From: Oscillospiraceae bacterium
Lineage (GTDB): Bacteria; Bacillota; Clostridia; Oscillospirales; Oscillospiraceae
NCBI GenBank assembly: GCA_022800755.1
Contig: JAAWQX010000002.1
Coordinates: 1 to 64,000, forward strand
Length of the DNA stretch: 64,000 nt
Reading direction: 5' to 3'
In this document: one piece after another, positions 10,002 to 17,521 of the stretch
How positions within the stretch are numbered: the stretch's first letter is position 1
Layout: every line of letters begins with the position of its first letter
Program-made: the position numbers and the translations under genes
Notes under the pieces: generated by a model
The model's database searches: none
Seen by the model: the letters and a program-made list of their open reading frames with translations, nothing else
Told to the model about the DNA's origin: nothing

Positions 10002-10513
10002 CCATACATGTGATTGGTGCCGGACTTCTGATATTGGCCGGAGGACTGTTCGCAAAAAACAAAACTGCCGCCCTGAAATCGAACCTAACGATGCTTGCGT
10101 CTTTGGCATCCTCGTTGCAGGTCATGCTCAGCGAGATTCAGGTAAATCTAACGCCCATCGGCGAGATATTGGAAATGCTTTCCGCGTTCGGTGCTCCGTG
10201 CAGCCGTCGCTTTTTCCAGGAAGTCTCCGATCAATTCACGGCGCAGGGCGCACCGTATCTGGAGCAGTGCTGGAATACCGCCGTTGACCGCTGCTGTGCC
10301 GGTTTGAGCGACGAGGAACAGCGGGCCATGCGCACCTTGGGTGAAGTTCTGGGGCGATACGGCGTGGATGAAGAATGCGCCGCGATTTCCCGGTGCGTTT
10401 CGGAATTGAATACCGGACATACGCAGCTGCGCCGGCGTTATTCCGCCGATGTGAGACTTTATACCGGGTTGGGTCTGACAGCGGGGTGTATTCTGGCGAT
10501 TGTTTTGTTGTAA
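9998..10513 (+). CDS. spoIIIAB: Stage III sporulation protein AB
   Basis: The 171-residue protein has an N-terminal hydrophobic segment (residues 3-20), a cytoplasmic helical region and a C-terminal membrane segment (GLGLTAGCILAIVLL), as in SpoIIIAB, which resembles GspF-type secretion platform proteins. The start is GTG at 9998, overlapping the spoIIIAA stop. Unlike the usual eight-gene operon, spoIIIAC-AH do not follow: the next gene is an aminotransferase with its own promoter. Confidence 0.9.
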   Translation: MTIHVIGAGLLILAGGLFAKNKTAALKSNLTMLASLASSLQVMLSEIQVNLTPIGEILEMLSAFGAPCSRRFFQEVSDQFTAQGAPYLEQCWNTAVDRCCAGLSDEEQRAMRTLGEVLGRYGVDEECAAISRCVSELNTGHTQLRRRYSADVRLYTGLGLTAGCILAIVLL

Positions 10514-10517
10514 GGTA

Positions 10518-10546
10518 TTGACAGCACATAAAAAATGGGATATTCT
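10518..10546 (+). promoter_or_regulatory. Sigma-A type promoter for the aminotransferase
   Basis: A perfect TTGACA (10518-10523), 17-base spacer and TATTCT (10541-10546) lie in the short gap after spoIIIAB. Confidence 0.75.
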
Positions 10547-10595
10547 AATTCTGTTTTAAACTTGGCAGATAAAGAAAAAAGGGGATAATATTACT

Positions 10596-11756
10596 ATGCA
10601 GAAGCTTTCCAGCCGCACCGACACATTTACCGACTCTCTGATCCGTCGGATGACCCGTGTGTCTTTGGAATATAACGCCATCAACCTCTCTCAGGGTTTC
10701 CCGGATTTTGACCCGCCCAAGGCCATCACAGACCGCTTGGCGGAGATTTCCGACGCCGGCCCTCACCAGTACGCTGTCACCTGGGGCGCGCAGAATTTCA
10801 GAGAGGCACTGGCAAAAAAGCAGTCCCGATATATGGGCCTTCCCATTAATCCCAACACACAGGTTTTAGTCACCTGCGGCAGCACGGAAGCGATGATGTG
10901 CGCAATGATGACTGTGTGTAACCCCGGCGATAAAGTCATCATTTTCTCCCCGTTCTATGAAAATTATGGTGCGGACACCATTCTTACCGGTGCCGTGCCG
11001 ATTTATGTGCAGTTGGAAGGCCCGGAGTTTCGGTTCGATCCGGAAAAGCTGGAGGATGCATTCCGACAGCATCCCAAAGCCATCGTGGTATGCAATCCGT
11101 CCAACCCTACCGGGCGTGTATTCACAAAAGAGGAACTGACCGTCATTGCGGACCTGGCCAAGAAGTACGATACCTACGTCATCACCGATGAGGTGTACGA
11201 GCATATCGTCTACGAGCCGTACCGGCATACTTATATTGCGTCTTTGCCCGGCATGTTTGAGCGCACGATCTCCTGCAGTTCTTTGTCCAAGACTTATTCC
11301 ATCACCGGCTGGCGCTTGGGCTATATCATCGCGCCGGAAGAGATCATTGACACCGCGAAGAAAGTTCACGATTTTCTCACGGTTGGCGCCGCCGCCCCCC
11401 TGATGGAAGCGGCAGTCGTTGGCCTTGAGATGGGCGATGATTATTATAAAGAGCTGCTGGGCGTTTATGACAGCAAGCGCACGCTGTTTTTGAACGGTCT
11501 TGACCGTTTGGGCATCCGGCACAATGTACCGCAGGGCGCTTACTATATGATGCTGGATATTTCCGACTATAAAGGCTATGATACAGACGTGGATTTCTGC
11601 GTAAAGCTCGCGGAAAAAGTCGGCGTAGGGGCCGTACCCGGCTCCGCATTCTATGATATTCCGGAGCACCGTTATATTCGGATGCACTTTGCAAAAAGTT
11701 CTGACACGTTAAATGAGGCGCTCAACCGTCTGGAGCAGATGAAAACACGCATGTAA
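10596..11756 (+). CDS. Class I/II PLP-dependent aminotransferase
   Basis: The 386-residue enzyme has the fold-type I aminotransferase core: NLSQGFPDFD near 27, VVCNPSNPTGRVF near 164 and the cofactor lysine in SSLSKTYSITGWRLGY near 229. The family moves amino groups between amino acids and 2-oxo acids; the nearest types are aspartate/aromatic aminotransferases, and the exact substrate cannot be read from sequence. It has its own promoter, and the VTT-domain gene follows at 11788, possibly on the same transcript up to the terminator at 12482. Confidence 0.9.
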   Translation: MQKLSSRTDTFTDSLIRRMTRVSLEYNAINLSQGFPDFDPPKAITDRLAEISDAGPHQYAVTWGAQNFREALAKKQSRYMGLPINPNTQVLVTCGSTEAMMCAMMTVCNPGDKVIIFSPFYENYGADTILTGAVPIYVQLEGPEFRFDPEKLEDAFRQHPKAIVVCNPSNPTGRVFTKEELTVIADLAKKYDTYVITDEVYEHIVYEPYRHTYIASLPGMFERTISCSSLSKTYSITGWRLGYIIAPEEIIDTAKKVHDFLTVGAAAPLMEAAVVGLEMGDDYYKELLGVYDSKRTLFLNGLDRLGIRHNVPQGAYYMMLDISDYKGYDTDVDFCVKLAEKVGVGAVPGSAFYDIPEHRYIRMHFAKSSDTLNEALNRLEQMKTRM

Positions 11757-11787
11757 AGCGGTTCAGACATAGAGTGGGGGATGCCTG

Positions 11788-12483
11788 ATGCCGGAAAAGG
11801 ACAGACGAAGAAATATCATAGTCCTGCTTACCGCGGTGGTCGCTGTAAGCGCGGTCGCGCTGCTGTGCGTGGGAAAGCCGCTGATTCGCTTTGTTTCCGA
11901 CGCGGATGTGTTCCGCGGCTTTGTGGAGGCGCATACTTGGTGGAGCCGCGTGGCCTACCTGGGGATGTTGATTTTTCAGGTAGTGTTTGCGGTGATCCCC
12001 GGCGGTGCGTTTGAAGTCGCCGGCGGCTACGCATTCGGTGCGCTGGAGGGTACCATTCTCAGTGTCATCGGCACGACTATGGGCAGCGCCCTGGTATTTT
12101 TGATGGTGCGGCGCTGGGGCTTGAAATATGTATTGTTGTTTTTCACGCAAGAGCAATTGGACTCCGCCAAGTTCATGCACGATGAAAAACGTCTGTACTT
12201 GGTGGCGTTCATTGCGTTCATCATTCCCGGCACCCCAAAAGACCTGCTGTGCTATGTAGCGGGCCTGACCGATATCCGCCTGAGCCGTTGGATTATCATC
12301 ACGTCGATTGCCCGCATCCCGGCAATCACGATTTCGACCATCGGAGGAAATGCCATCGGTACGAAAAGTTACCTGTTTGCCGCGGTTGTATTTGCAGTTA
12401 CGGTTATCATCAGCGCGGTGGGAGTTTTGATTTACCGCCGTATCACAAAGGTATCGGAACCAGAAACCTCAGATGAATCATAA
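11788..12483 (+). CDS. TVP38/TMEM64 (VTT/DedA-like) membrane protein
   Basis: The 231-residue integral membrane protein carries the VTT (SNARE-associated) signature: FEVAGGYAFGALEGTILSVIG near 75 and FIIPGTPKDLLCYVAGL near 143. Such proteins are linked to lipid scrambling or transport, but the role of this subgroup is not settled. A GTGGGGG ribosome site precedes ATG 11788. A terminator overlaps the stop region. Confidence 0.88.
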   Translation: MPEKDRRRNIIVLLTAVVAVSAVALLCVGKPLIRFVSDADVFRGFVEAHTWWSRVAYLGMLIFQVVFAVIPGGAFEVAGGYAFGALEGTILSVIGTTMGSALVFLMVRRWGLKYVLLFFTQEQLDSAKFMHDEKRLYLVAFIAFIIPGTPKDLLCYVAGLTDIRLSRWIIITSIARIPAITISTIGGNAIGTKSYLFAAVVFAVTVIISAVGVLIYRRITKVSEPETSDES

Positions 12484-12513
12484 AACGGCAGACAGGTATG
12501 TGTCTGCCGTTTC
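12482..12513 (+). terminator. Rho-independent terminator
   Basis: AACGGCAGACA pairs with TGTCTGCCGTT around a 6-base loop directly after the VTT gene. Confidence 0.75.
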
Positions 12514-12541
12514 TGTTTATCGGTTTTTCCCTGAGATTTTC

Positions 12542-12570
12542 TTGACATTGGAAGAAAAATGGGGTATATT
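12542..12570 (+). promoter_or_regulatory. Sigma-A type promoter for the degV gene
   Basis: TTGACA (12542-12547), 17 bases, TATATT (12565-12570). The roughly 60-base leader ends in TTGGAGG. Confidence 0.78.
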
Positions 12571-12638
12571 AGTTTTAATTACTAAATGTCATAGTAAATA
12601 GATTTAAGACATCCTGTGACTAATATTTGGAGGTTGTT

Positions 12639-13493
12639 ATGAGTACCAAAAAAATTGCTGTAGTCACGGACTCCTGCACTGATGTTCCCAAAGATTTCAT
12701 CGAAAAATACGGGATATACGTGTTGCCAGTGATCGTACAATACAGTGACCGGGCCTATCTGGACCGGGTAGAGATTACAGAAGCAGATGTATATCAGCGC
12801 TTGGCGCAGGAGGTCCCCACGACCTCACTTCCGACACCGGAACAGATTGTGCGCCTGTTCGATCAAATCGTCGCCGACGGATATGACACCGCTGTGGTAG
12901 TGACTATGTCAAGCGGATTGAGCGGCACCCATAACGCCATCCGGCTGATGGCGGAGGAATACACGGGGCTGGATGTCCATATGATGGATACAAAAAATAT
13001 CGGTATTGGCGCTGGCTTTGGCGTTATGGCCGCCGCGGAACTGGTAACGGGCGGAGCGCCTCTGGAAGAGGTGTTGGCAGGAACACAGGATTCCATTAAC
13101 CATACAAAGATTTTCTTTTCCCTGAAAACCTTGGAGTACCTGCGTAAAGGCGGACGGATCGGCCTTGTGACGGGTATCATCGGCAATGTATTGAACCTAA
13201 AGCCTATTATTTCATGTAATGAAGACGGCATTTATTACAATGTAAAAGTTGCAAGAGGGGAGAAGCAGTCTTTAAAAGAACTGCTCCGTCTGGCCAAAGA
13301 ATACGCGGCGCAATACGATGCTTATAACGTGGCCGTTTGCGACGGAGACGCGCCGGAAGAAGCGGAAGCCCTCTTAAAAACGATTCGTGAGCATTTCCCG
13401 AACGCAAAAAATGTTTATCATACCCATGTAAGTCCCGCTTTGGTGGTGCATACGGGCCCCGGTTTAATTGGAATTGGGATACAAAAAATATAA
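12639..13493 (+). CDS. DegV family fatty-acid-binding protein
   Basis: DegV/FakB proteins bind a fatty acid and present it to the kinase FakA for phospholipid synthesis. The 284 residues show IAVVTDSCTDVP at the N terminus, the TSLPTPEQ segment near 60, and VVTMSSGLSGTHN near 90, where the conserved threonine and serine residues bind the carboxylate, plus RKGGRIG near 170. ATG 12639 follows GGAGG; an in-frame TTG at 12627 would overlap that site. No fakA is adjacent. A terminator follows at 13501. Confidence 0.92.
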   Translation: MSTKKIAVVTDSCTDVPKDFIEKYGIYVLPVIVQYSDRAYLDRVEITEADVYQRLAQEVPTTSLPTPEQIVRLFDQIVADGYDTAVVVTMSSGLSGTHNAIRLMAEEYTGLDVHMMDTKNIGIGAGFGVMAAAELVTGGAPLEEVLAGTQDSINHTKIFFSLKTLEYLRKGGRIGLVTGIIGNVLNLKPIISCNEDGIYYNVKVARGEKQSLKELLRLAKEYAAQYDAYNVAVCDGDAPEEAEALLKTIREHFPNAKNVYHTHVSPALVVHTGPGLIGIGIQKI

Positions 13494-13500
13494 TTTATGA

Positions 13501-13528
13501 AAAAACAGCCGCTATCCGGCTGTTTTTT
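13501..13528 (+). terminator. Rho-independent terminator after the degV gene
   Basis: AAAAACAGCCG pairs with CGGCTGTTTTT around a 5-base loop, ending in T6. Confidence 0.85.
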
Positions 13529-13605
13529 CTTTCTGTCGTACTTGCTTGTGCTATAATAAGAAAAATCCCTGTTATTTCAATAAAAAATAAAGAGATAAAA
13601 CGATT

Positions 13606-13983
13606 ATGAAATCAACAAAATTCTGGATCATAATTATTAGTATTGTACTGATTGTCAGCATGATCGCCGCGTTGGCGGTTTATTTCCTGCATGGGACCGG
13701 AAACATTGCCTGCATATATCAAGACGGAGCCTTGATTCGCAGAATACCGTTAGATACGGTAACTGCGCCCTATTCTTTTGATGTTACCTGGGAAAATGGT
13801 GAAAAAAATACGATTACGGTTGAAAAAGGGCGTATCTGCGTCTCGTCAGCGGAGTGTCCCGATCAGATATGCGTCCATACCGGCTGGATCAGCGATGGGA
13901 TCACGCCGATTGTGTGCCTGCCCAATCATCTAAGTATCCGCATTGAGTCAGACGCGCACCAGCCAGACGGTCTTGTGCAGTAG
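13606..13983 (+). CDS. NusG domain II-containing membrane-anchored protein
   Basis: The 125-residue protein has one N-terminal membrane segment (residues 7-28) and an extracytoplasmic NusG-II beta domain with the family pattern ending in CVHTGWI...PIVCLPNHLSI; the cysteines of SSAECPDQICVH are typical. These proteins regularly precede the Gx-transporter gene, as here, and their function is unknown. The two genes overlap in position because the next start lies 13 bases after this stop. An extended -10 (TGTGCTATAAT, about 13546-13556) may be its promoter. Confidence 0.85.
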   Translation: MKSTKFWIIIISIVLIVSMIAALAVYFLHGTGNIACIYQDGALIRRIPLDTVTAPYSFDVTWENGEKNTITVEKGRICVSSAECPDQICVHTGWISDGITPIVCLPNHLSIRIESDAHQPDGLVQ

Positions 13984-13996
13984 GAGGGGTCGCGCA

Positions 13997-14500
13997 ATGG
14001 AATTAAAAAAATTGACAAGAAATGCTTTGCTCACAGCTATTGCGCTTACTATTTTTATGATAGAAGCGCAGATTCCGCCGCTTGTGCCGATTGCCGGCGT
14101 GAAGTTGGGGCTGGCAAATATTGTGACAGTATTCGCGCTGTTTGCGTACGGCTGGCGGGACGCGTTGATGATCCTTCTGGTCCGCGTCTTTCTGGGAAGC
14201 ATATTTTCCGGGCAGGTTATGACCTTGTTATACAGTTTGTCCGGCGGTTTGCTGTGCTTTGCAGTTACACTTCTGCTTCGGCGGGTGCTGACGGAAAATC
14301 AAATCTGGGTCGCAAGCGTCATCGGCGCGGTCTTCCATAATATCGGCCAAATCATGGCCGCTGTTCTGGTGACTGCCACCCCCGGTATTATCGCATACTT
14401 GCCGGTCCTTTTGGTCTCGGGTATCATCACGGGATTATTTACAGGATTTTGCACGCAGTTTCTGTACGGAAAACTAAAGCACTTGGGGCAATTCAAATAA
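13997..14500 (+). CDS. Gx transporter family protein (ECF S-component-like)
   Basis: This 167-residue hydrophobic protein has five or six membrane helices and the family motifs IPPLVPIAGVKLGLANI and RVFLGSIFSG, often annotated as heptaprenyl diphosphate synthase component I but better regarded as a Gx/ECF S-type transporter. The substrate is unknown; pairing with a NusG-II protein is conserved in Clostridia. ATG 13997 is chosen for the GGAGGGG site just upstream; an in-frame start at 13943 would sit inside the preceding gene. Confidence 0.88.
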   Translation: MELKKLTRNALLTAIALTIFMIEAQIPPLVPIAGVKLGLANIVTVFALFAYGWRDALMILLVRVFLGSIFSGQVMTLLYSLSGGLLCFAVTLLLRRVLTENQIWVASVIGAVFHNIGQIMAAVLVTATPGIIAYLPVLLVSGIITGLFTGFCTQFLYGKLKHLGQFK

Positions 14501-14533
14501 AAAACACCGTGAGAACCAACTCACGGTGTTTTC
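14501..14533. terminator. Bidirectional terminator between convergent genes
   Basis: AAAACACCGTGAG pairs with CTCACGGTGTTTT around a 6-base loop, with A and T tracts on both sides, between the Gx transporter and dapB. Confidence 0.88.
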
Positions 14534-14535
14534 CT

Positions 14536-15306
14536 TTACCGTCCCAGCACTTCTGCCAAAACATGTTTCATTGTATATAGCCCGGGCGCTTTGATGTTGC
14601 TCATAAATACCGCAGCTTTTACGGCCCCTTCGGCAAACACATCCCGGGACAACGCGGAGTGCTTCAACTCCAGTACCTCCTGGCTGCCCGCGAAAATGAT
14701 TTCGTGCTCTCCCACGATATTCCCACCCCGGACGGCGGAAATCCCGATCTCGTTCTTTTCCCGGCGCTTACGGACGCTTTGCCGGTCATACACATATGCG
14801 GCATCGTAGTCAACAGCTTCCGCCGCGGCGTCCGCCAGCATCAAAGCCGTACCGCTGGGCGCGTCTACTTTGCGGTTATGGTGGCGTTCCACGATCTCAA
14901 TATCGTAATCGCCGCCCAATACAGCCGCCGCTTTTTTCACCAGCTCAACCAGCAGATTGATCCCTAAAGACATGTTTCCAGAACGGAATACGGGGATTTT
15001 TTTCGCGGCAGTATCGATCTCGATCAATTGCTCCGGGGTATACCCCGTGGTGCACAGCACGATCGGCACCTGTTTTTCCGTACACCAGCGCAGCAGGGAA
15101 CGGAGGTTCGCGGGATTGGAAAAGTCAATCACCACATCTGCCGTCCCGGTAAATTCCATGGGGTCGGCATATACGGGAAAATCGTTTTTTTGCAATGGGG
15201 TACGGTTGAATCCGGCCACCGTCTCAACTTGCGCGTCGTTCTGGCAGATCTGCGCCACCACTTGGCCCATATGTCCGTTGCAGCCGGAAATGATAACTCG
15301 AATCAT
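14536..15306 (-). CDS. dapB: 4-hydroxy-tetrahydrodipicolinate reductase
   Basis: DapB reduces hydroxy-tetrahydrodipicolinate with NAD(P)H in the lysine/diaminopimelate pathway. The 256 residues show the nucleotide-binding ISGCNGHMGQVV, the active-site EIVERHHNRKVDAPSGTA (near 140) with the catalytic histidine and lysine, and a DapB C-terminal domain. It is the last gene of asd-dapA-dapB, 18 bases after dapA. In spore formers the same branch supplies dipicolinate for the core as well as wall diaminopimelate. Confidence 0.96.
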   Translation of the reverse strand: MIRVIISGCNGHMGQVVAQICQNDAQVETVAGFNRTPLQKNDFPVYADPMEFTGTADVVIDFSNPANLRSLLRWCTEKQVPIVLCTTGYTPEQLIEIDTAAKKIPVFRSGNMSLGINLLVELVKKAAAVLGGDYDIEIVERHHNRKVDAPSGTALMLADAAAEAVDYDAAYVYDRQSVRKRREKNEIGISAVRGGNIVGEHEIIFAGSQEVLELKHSALSRDVFAEGAVKAAVFMSNIKAPGLYTMKHVLAEVLGR

Positions 15307-15324
15307 CTTTTGTACAACTCCCGT

Positions 15325-16212
15325 TTAGATCAAGCCCACATTGCGTAGAGATGCCTTGAGGGTCTCCAGATTTTTCTCGCTCATATCCACCAGCGGCAGC
15401 CGCAGATGTCCCACATTCATTCCCATCAGATTCAGCGCGGTTTTCACGGGAATGGGATTGGTCTCAATAAATAAGGTGGAGAACAGGTCCGCGTATTTCA
15501 TGTGGATGGCCTGCGCCGCCTGGAAATCGCCTTTTAACGCCGCGGCACACAAATCGGCCATCGCCCGGGGGATCACATTCGCGGCCACGGAGATAATACC
15601 CTTGGCGCCCAGCGCGATCATAGGAACTGTCTGGTCATCGTTGCCGCTCCAGACGTTCAGCGCGTCACCGCAGAGATAACGGGTTTTGGAGAACAGTGAA
15701 AAATCGCCGGAAGCTTCCTTTGTTCCGTTGATGTTGGGATGCTCAGACAAAATTTTATAAGTATCCGCTGTAATGCCGATGCTGGTCCGGCTGGGAACAT
15801 TATAAAGTACCATGGGAACATTCACCCGGTCAGCTACATAAGTAAAATGCTGCACCAGACCTGCCTGGGTAGTTTTGTTGTAATAAGGCGTGACCATCAG
15901 CACGCCGTCATAACCGACTGCCTCAGCCTCCTTGCCCAAGTGCAAAGCAGTGTTGGTATTATTGGATCCGATACCGGCGATCAATTTCATCCGGCCTTTG
16001 TTGTGGGCATGAGCAAACCGCAGCAGTTCTGCGTGCTCATCCACATCCTGGGTCGCGTTTTCGCCGGTAGTGCCGCACACGACCAGTGCGCTGGTCCCGT
16101 TTTCCGCTTGGAAATCGATCAACTGCCCCATCTTCTCGTAATCAATACCACCTTCCTGATAAGGCGTTACGATCGCGGTGCAGGAGCCTTCAAAAATTGG
16201 TGTCTTTTTCAT
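15325..16212 (-). CDS. dapA: 4-hydroxy-tetrahydrodipicolinate synthase
   Basis: DapA condenses pyruvate with aspartate semialdehyde. The 295 residues contain CGTTGENATQ near 43, YYNKTTQAGLVQHF near 107, the active-site tyrosine in LYNVPSRTSI near 135 and the Schiff-base lysine in GTKEASGD near 163. Start ATG (16212) follows AAGGAGGT; longer in-frame starts lie inside asd. Middle gene of the operon. Confidence 0.96.
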   Translation of the reverse strand: MKKTPIFEGSCTAIVTPYQEGGIDYEKMGQLIDFQAENGTSALVVCGTTGENATQDVDEHAELLRFAHAHNKGRMKLIAGIGSNNTNTALHLGKEAEAVGYDGVLMVTPYYNKTTQAGLVQHFTYVADRVNVPMVLYNVPSRTSIGITADTYKILSEHPNINGTKEASGDFSLFSKTRYLCGDALNVWSGNDDQTVPMIALGAKGIISVAANVIPRAMADLCAAALKGDFQAAQAIHMKYADLFSTLFIETNPIPVKTALNLMGMNVGHLRLPLVDMSEKNLETLKASLRNVGLI

Positions 16213-16225
16213 AATGGTTACCTCC

Positions 16226-17317
16226 TTATTTTTGATCCATCCAACCCTCAGCGCACAAAAGTTCGGCAAGCTCTACGGCGCCGCCGGCGGCGCCGCGCAG
16301 CGTATTGTGGGCCAGGGAAACGAATTTATAGTCATACTGGGTATCCTCCCGCAGCCGGCCGATGGAAACGGTCATGCCCTTGCCGAGCATACGGTCCATA
16401 CCGGTCTGGGGGCGGTTTTCCTCTTCAAAATATTGCAGGAATTGCTCCGGGGCAGAGGGGAGTTTCAGTTCTTGGGGACGGCCTTTGTAGCTGGCCCAGG
16501 TCTGGAGCATTTCCGCCTTGGTGGGCTTTTGGTCCTTGAATTTCACGAACACTGCACCCATATGGCCGTTGGAGACCGGCACGCGGATGCATTGCGCTGT
16601 GATATTCGGCTCCACGGCGCTGACGATCACGCCGTTTTCCACCTTGCCCCAAACTTTGAGGGGCTCCCGCTCGCTTTTTTCCTCTTCGCCGCCGATGAAG
16701 GGAATGACGTTATCCAGCATTTCCGGCCAGCTGTCAAAGGTTTTACCCGCGCCGGAAATCGCCTGATAGGTGCACACCAGGATTTTCTCAATGGGATACT
16801 TTTTCATCAGGGGAGACAGGGCCGGCACATAGGTCTGAATGGAGCAATTAGACTTCACCGCAATGAAGCCCCGCTTTGTGCCAAGCCGTTTTTTCTGATC
16901 GTGGATGACTTCCAGATGCTCGGGATTCACTTCCGGGATAATCATGGGGACATCCGGCGTCCAGCGGTGGGCGGAGTTATTAGACACCACCGGGCACTCA
17001 TGTTTGGCGTAAGCCTCTTCAAGAGCCTGGATCTCTTCTTTTTTCATATCCACCGCGGAAAACACGAAATCCACCTGGGAAACGATTTTTTCGATATCGC
17101 CCGTGGCATCCATGACCACCAGCTTTTTCGCCGTTTCCGGCATGGGCGTATCGATTTTCCACCGGGTACCGATAGCTTCATCGTAAGTCTTTCCGGCGCT
17201 TCTGGCACTGGCCGCGACGACTTTCAGGTCAAACCAGGGATGCTGGTGGATCAGCGTCACAAACCGCTGTCCCACCATGCCGGTGCAGCCGATGACACCA
17301 ACGCGATATTGTTTCAT
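16226..17317 (-). CDS. asd: Aspartate-semialdehyde dehydrogenase
   Basis: Asd reduces aspartyl phosphate to aspartate semialdehyde, the branch point to lysine, threonine and methionine. The 363 residues show GVIGCTGMVGQRF at the N terminus and the catalytic cysteine in KSNCSIQTYVPAL near 153; NCS-I rather than the common bacterial GGNCT places it with the archaeal/fungal-like Asd class also found in some Clostridia. The ATG at 17317 follows AAAGGATGG. Its promoter lies about 150 bases upstream, leaving a structured leader (see separate entry). Confidence 0.94.
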   Translation of the reverse strand: MKQYRVGVIGCTGMVGQRFVTLIHQHPWFDLKVVAASARSAGKTYDEAIGTRWKIDTPMPETAKKLVVMDATGDIEKIVSQVDFVFSAVDMKKEEIQALEEAYAKHECPVVSNNSAHRWTPDVPMIIPEVNPEHLEVIHDQKKRLGTKRGFIAVKSNCSIQTYVPALSPLMKKYPIEKILVCTYQAISGAGKTFDSWPEMLDNVIPFIGGEEEKSEREPLKVWGKVENGVIVSAVEPNITAQCIRVPVSNGHMGAVFVKFKDQKPTKAEMLQTWASYKGRPQELKLPSAPEQFLQYFEEENRPQTGMDRMLGKGMTVSIGRLREDTQYDYKFVSLAHNTLRGAAGGAVELAELLCAEGWMDQK

Positions 17318-17340
17318 GGAGTCCATCCTTTCCGCGGGAC

Positions 17341-17444
17341 AAAGCCGCATACCAAGTCATCACCAATATCTGCTATTGATAAAAAACTTGAAATCATGTA
17401 TCATATTCTATATAATGACAAAAGCTGACAGATAATGCGGCTTT
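17341..17444 (-). promoter_or_regulatory. Candidate structured leader of the asd operon
   Basis: Within the asd leader a perfect 10-base inverted repeat (17341-17350 against 17435-17444, AAAGCCGCAT with ATGCGGCTTT) would close a stem around about 84 bases, ending shortly before the ribosome site. It does not carry recognisable lysine-riboswitch consensus segments. Whether it is a regulatory RNA is inference. Confidence 0.4.
17388..17416 (+). promoter_or_regulatory. Sigma-A type promoter toward the SpoIID-domain gene
   Basis: TTGAAA (17388-17393), 17 bases, TATAAT (17411-17416). It lies inside the asd leader on the opposite strand, so divergent transcripts would overlap. Confidence 0.6.
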
Positions 17445-17468
17445 TTTATAGAGATATGATTAAAGACA

Positions 17469-17497
17469 ATTATAACATAACGCTTTTTTCGGGTCAA
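17469..17497 (-). promoter_or_regulatory. Sigma-A type promoter for asd-dapA-dapB
   Basis: On the minus strand, TTGACC (17497-17492), 17 bases, TATAAT (17474-17469), giving a leader of about 145 bases before asd. Confidence 0.7.
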
Positions 17498-17521
17498 TAA
17501 ACCCAGTGGAGTACATAATTT

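Noticed and set aside
16178..17428. Plus-strand open frame of 416 codons opposite asd and dapA
   Set aside because: It is antisense to two clearly conserved genes, has no family features and reflects codon bias of the real minus-strand genes.
17318..17462. Lysine riboswitch in the asd leader
   Set aside because: The leader is shorter than an L box and lacks its recognisable conserved segments; only the closing stem is clear.
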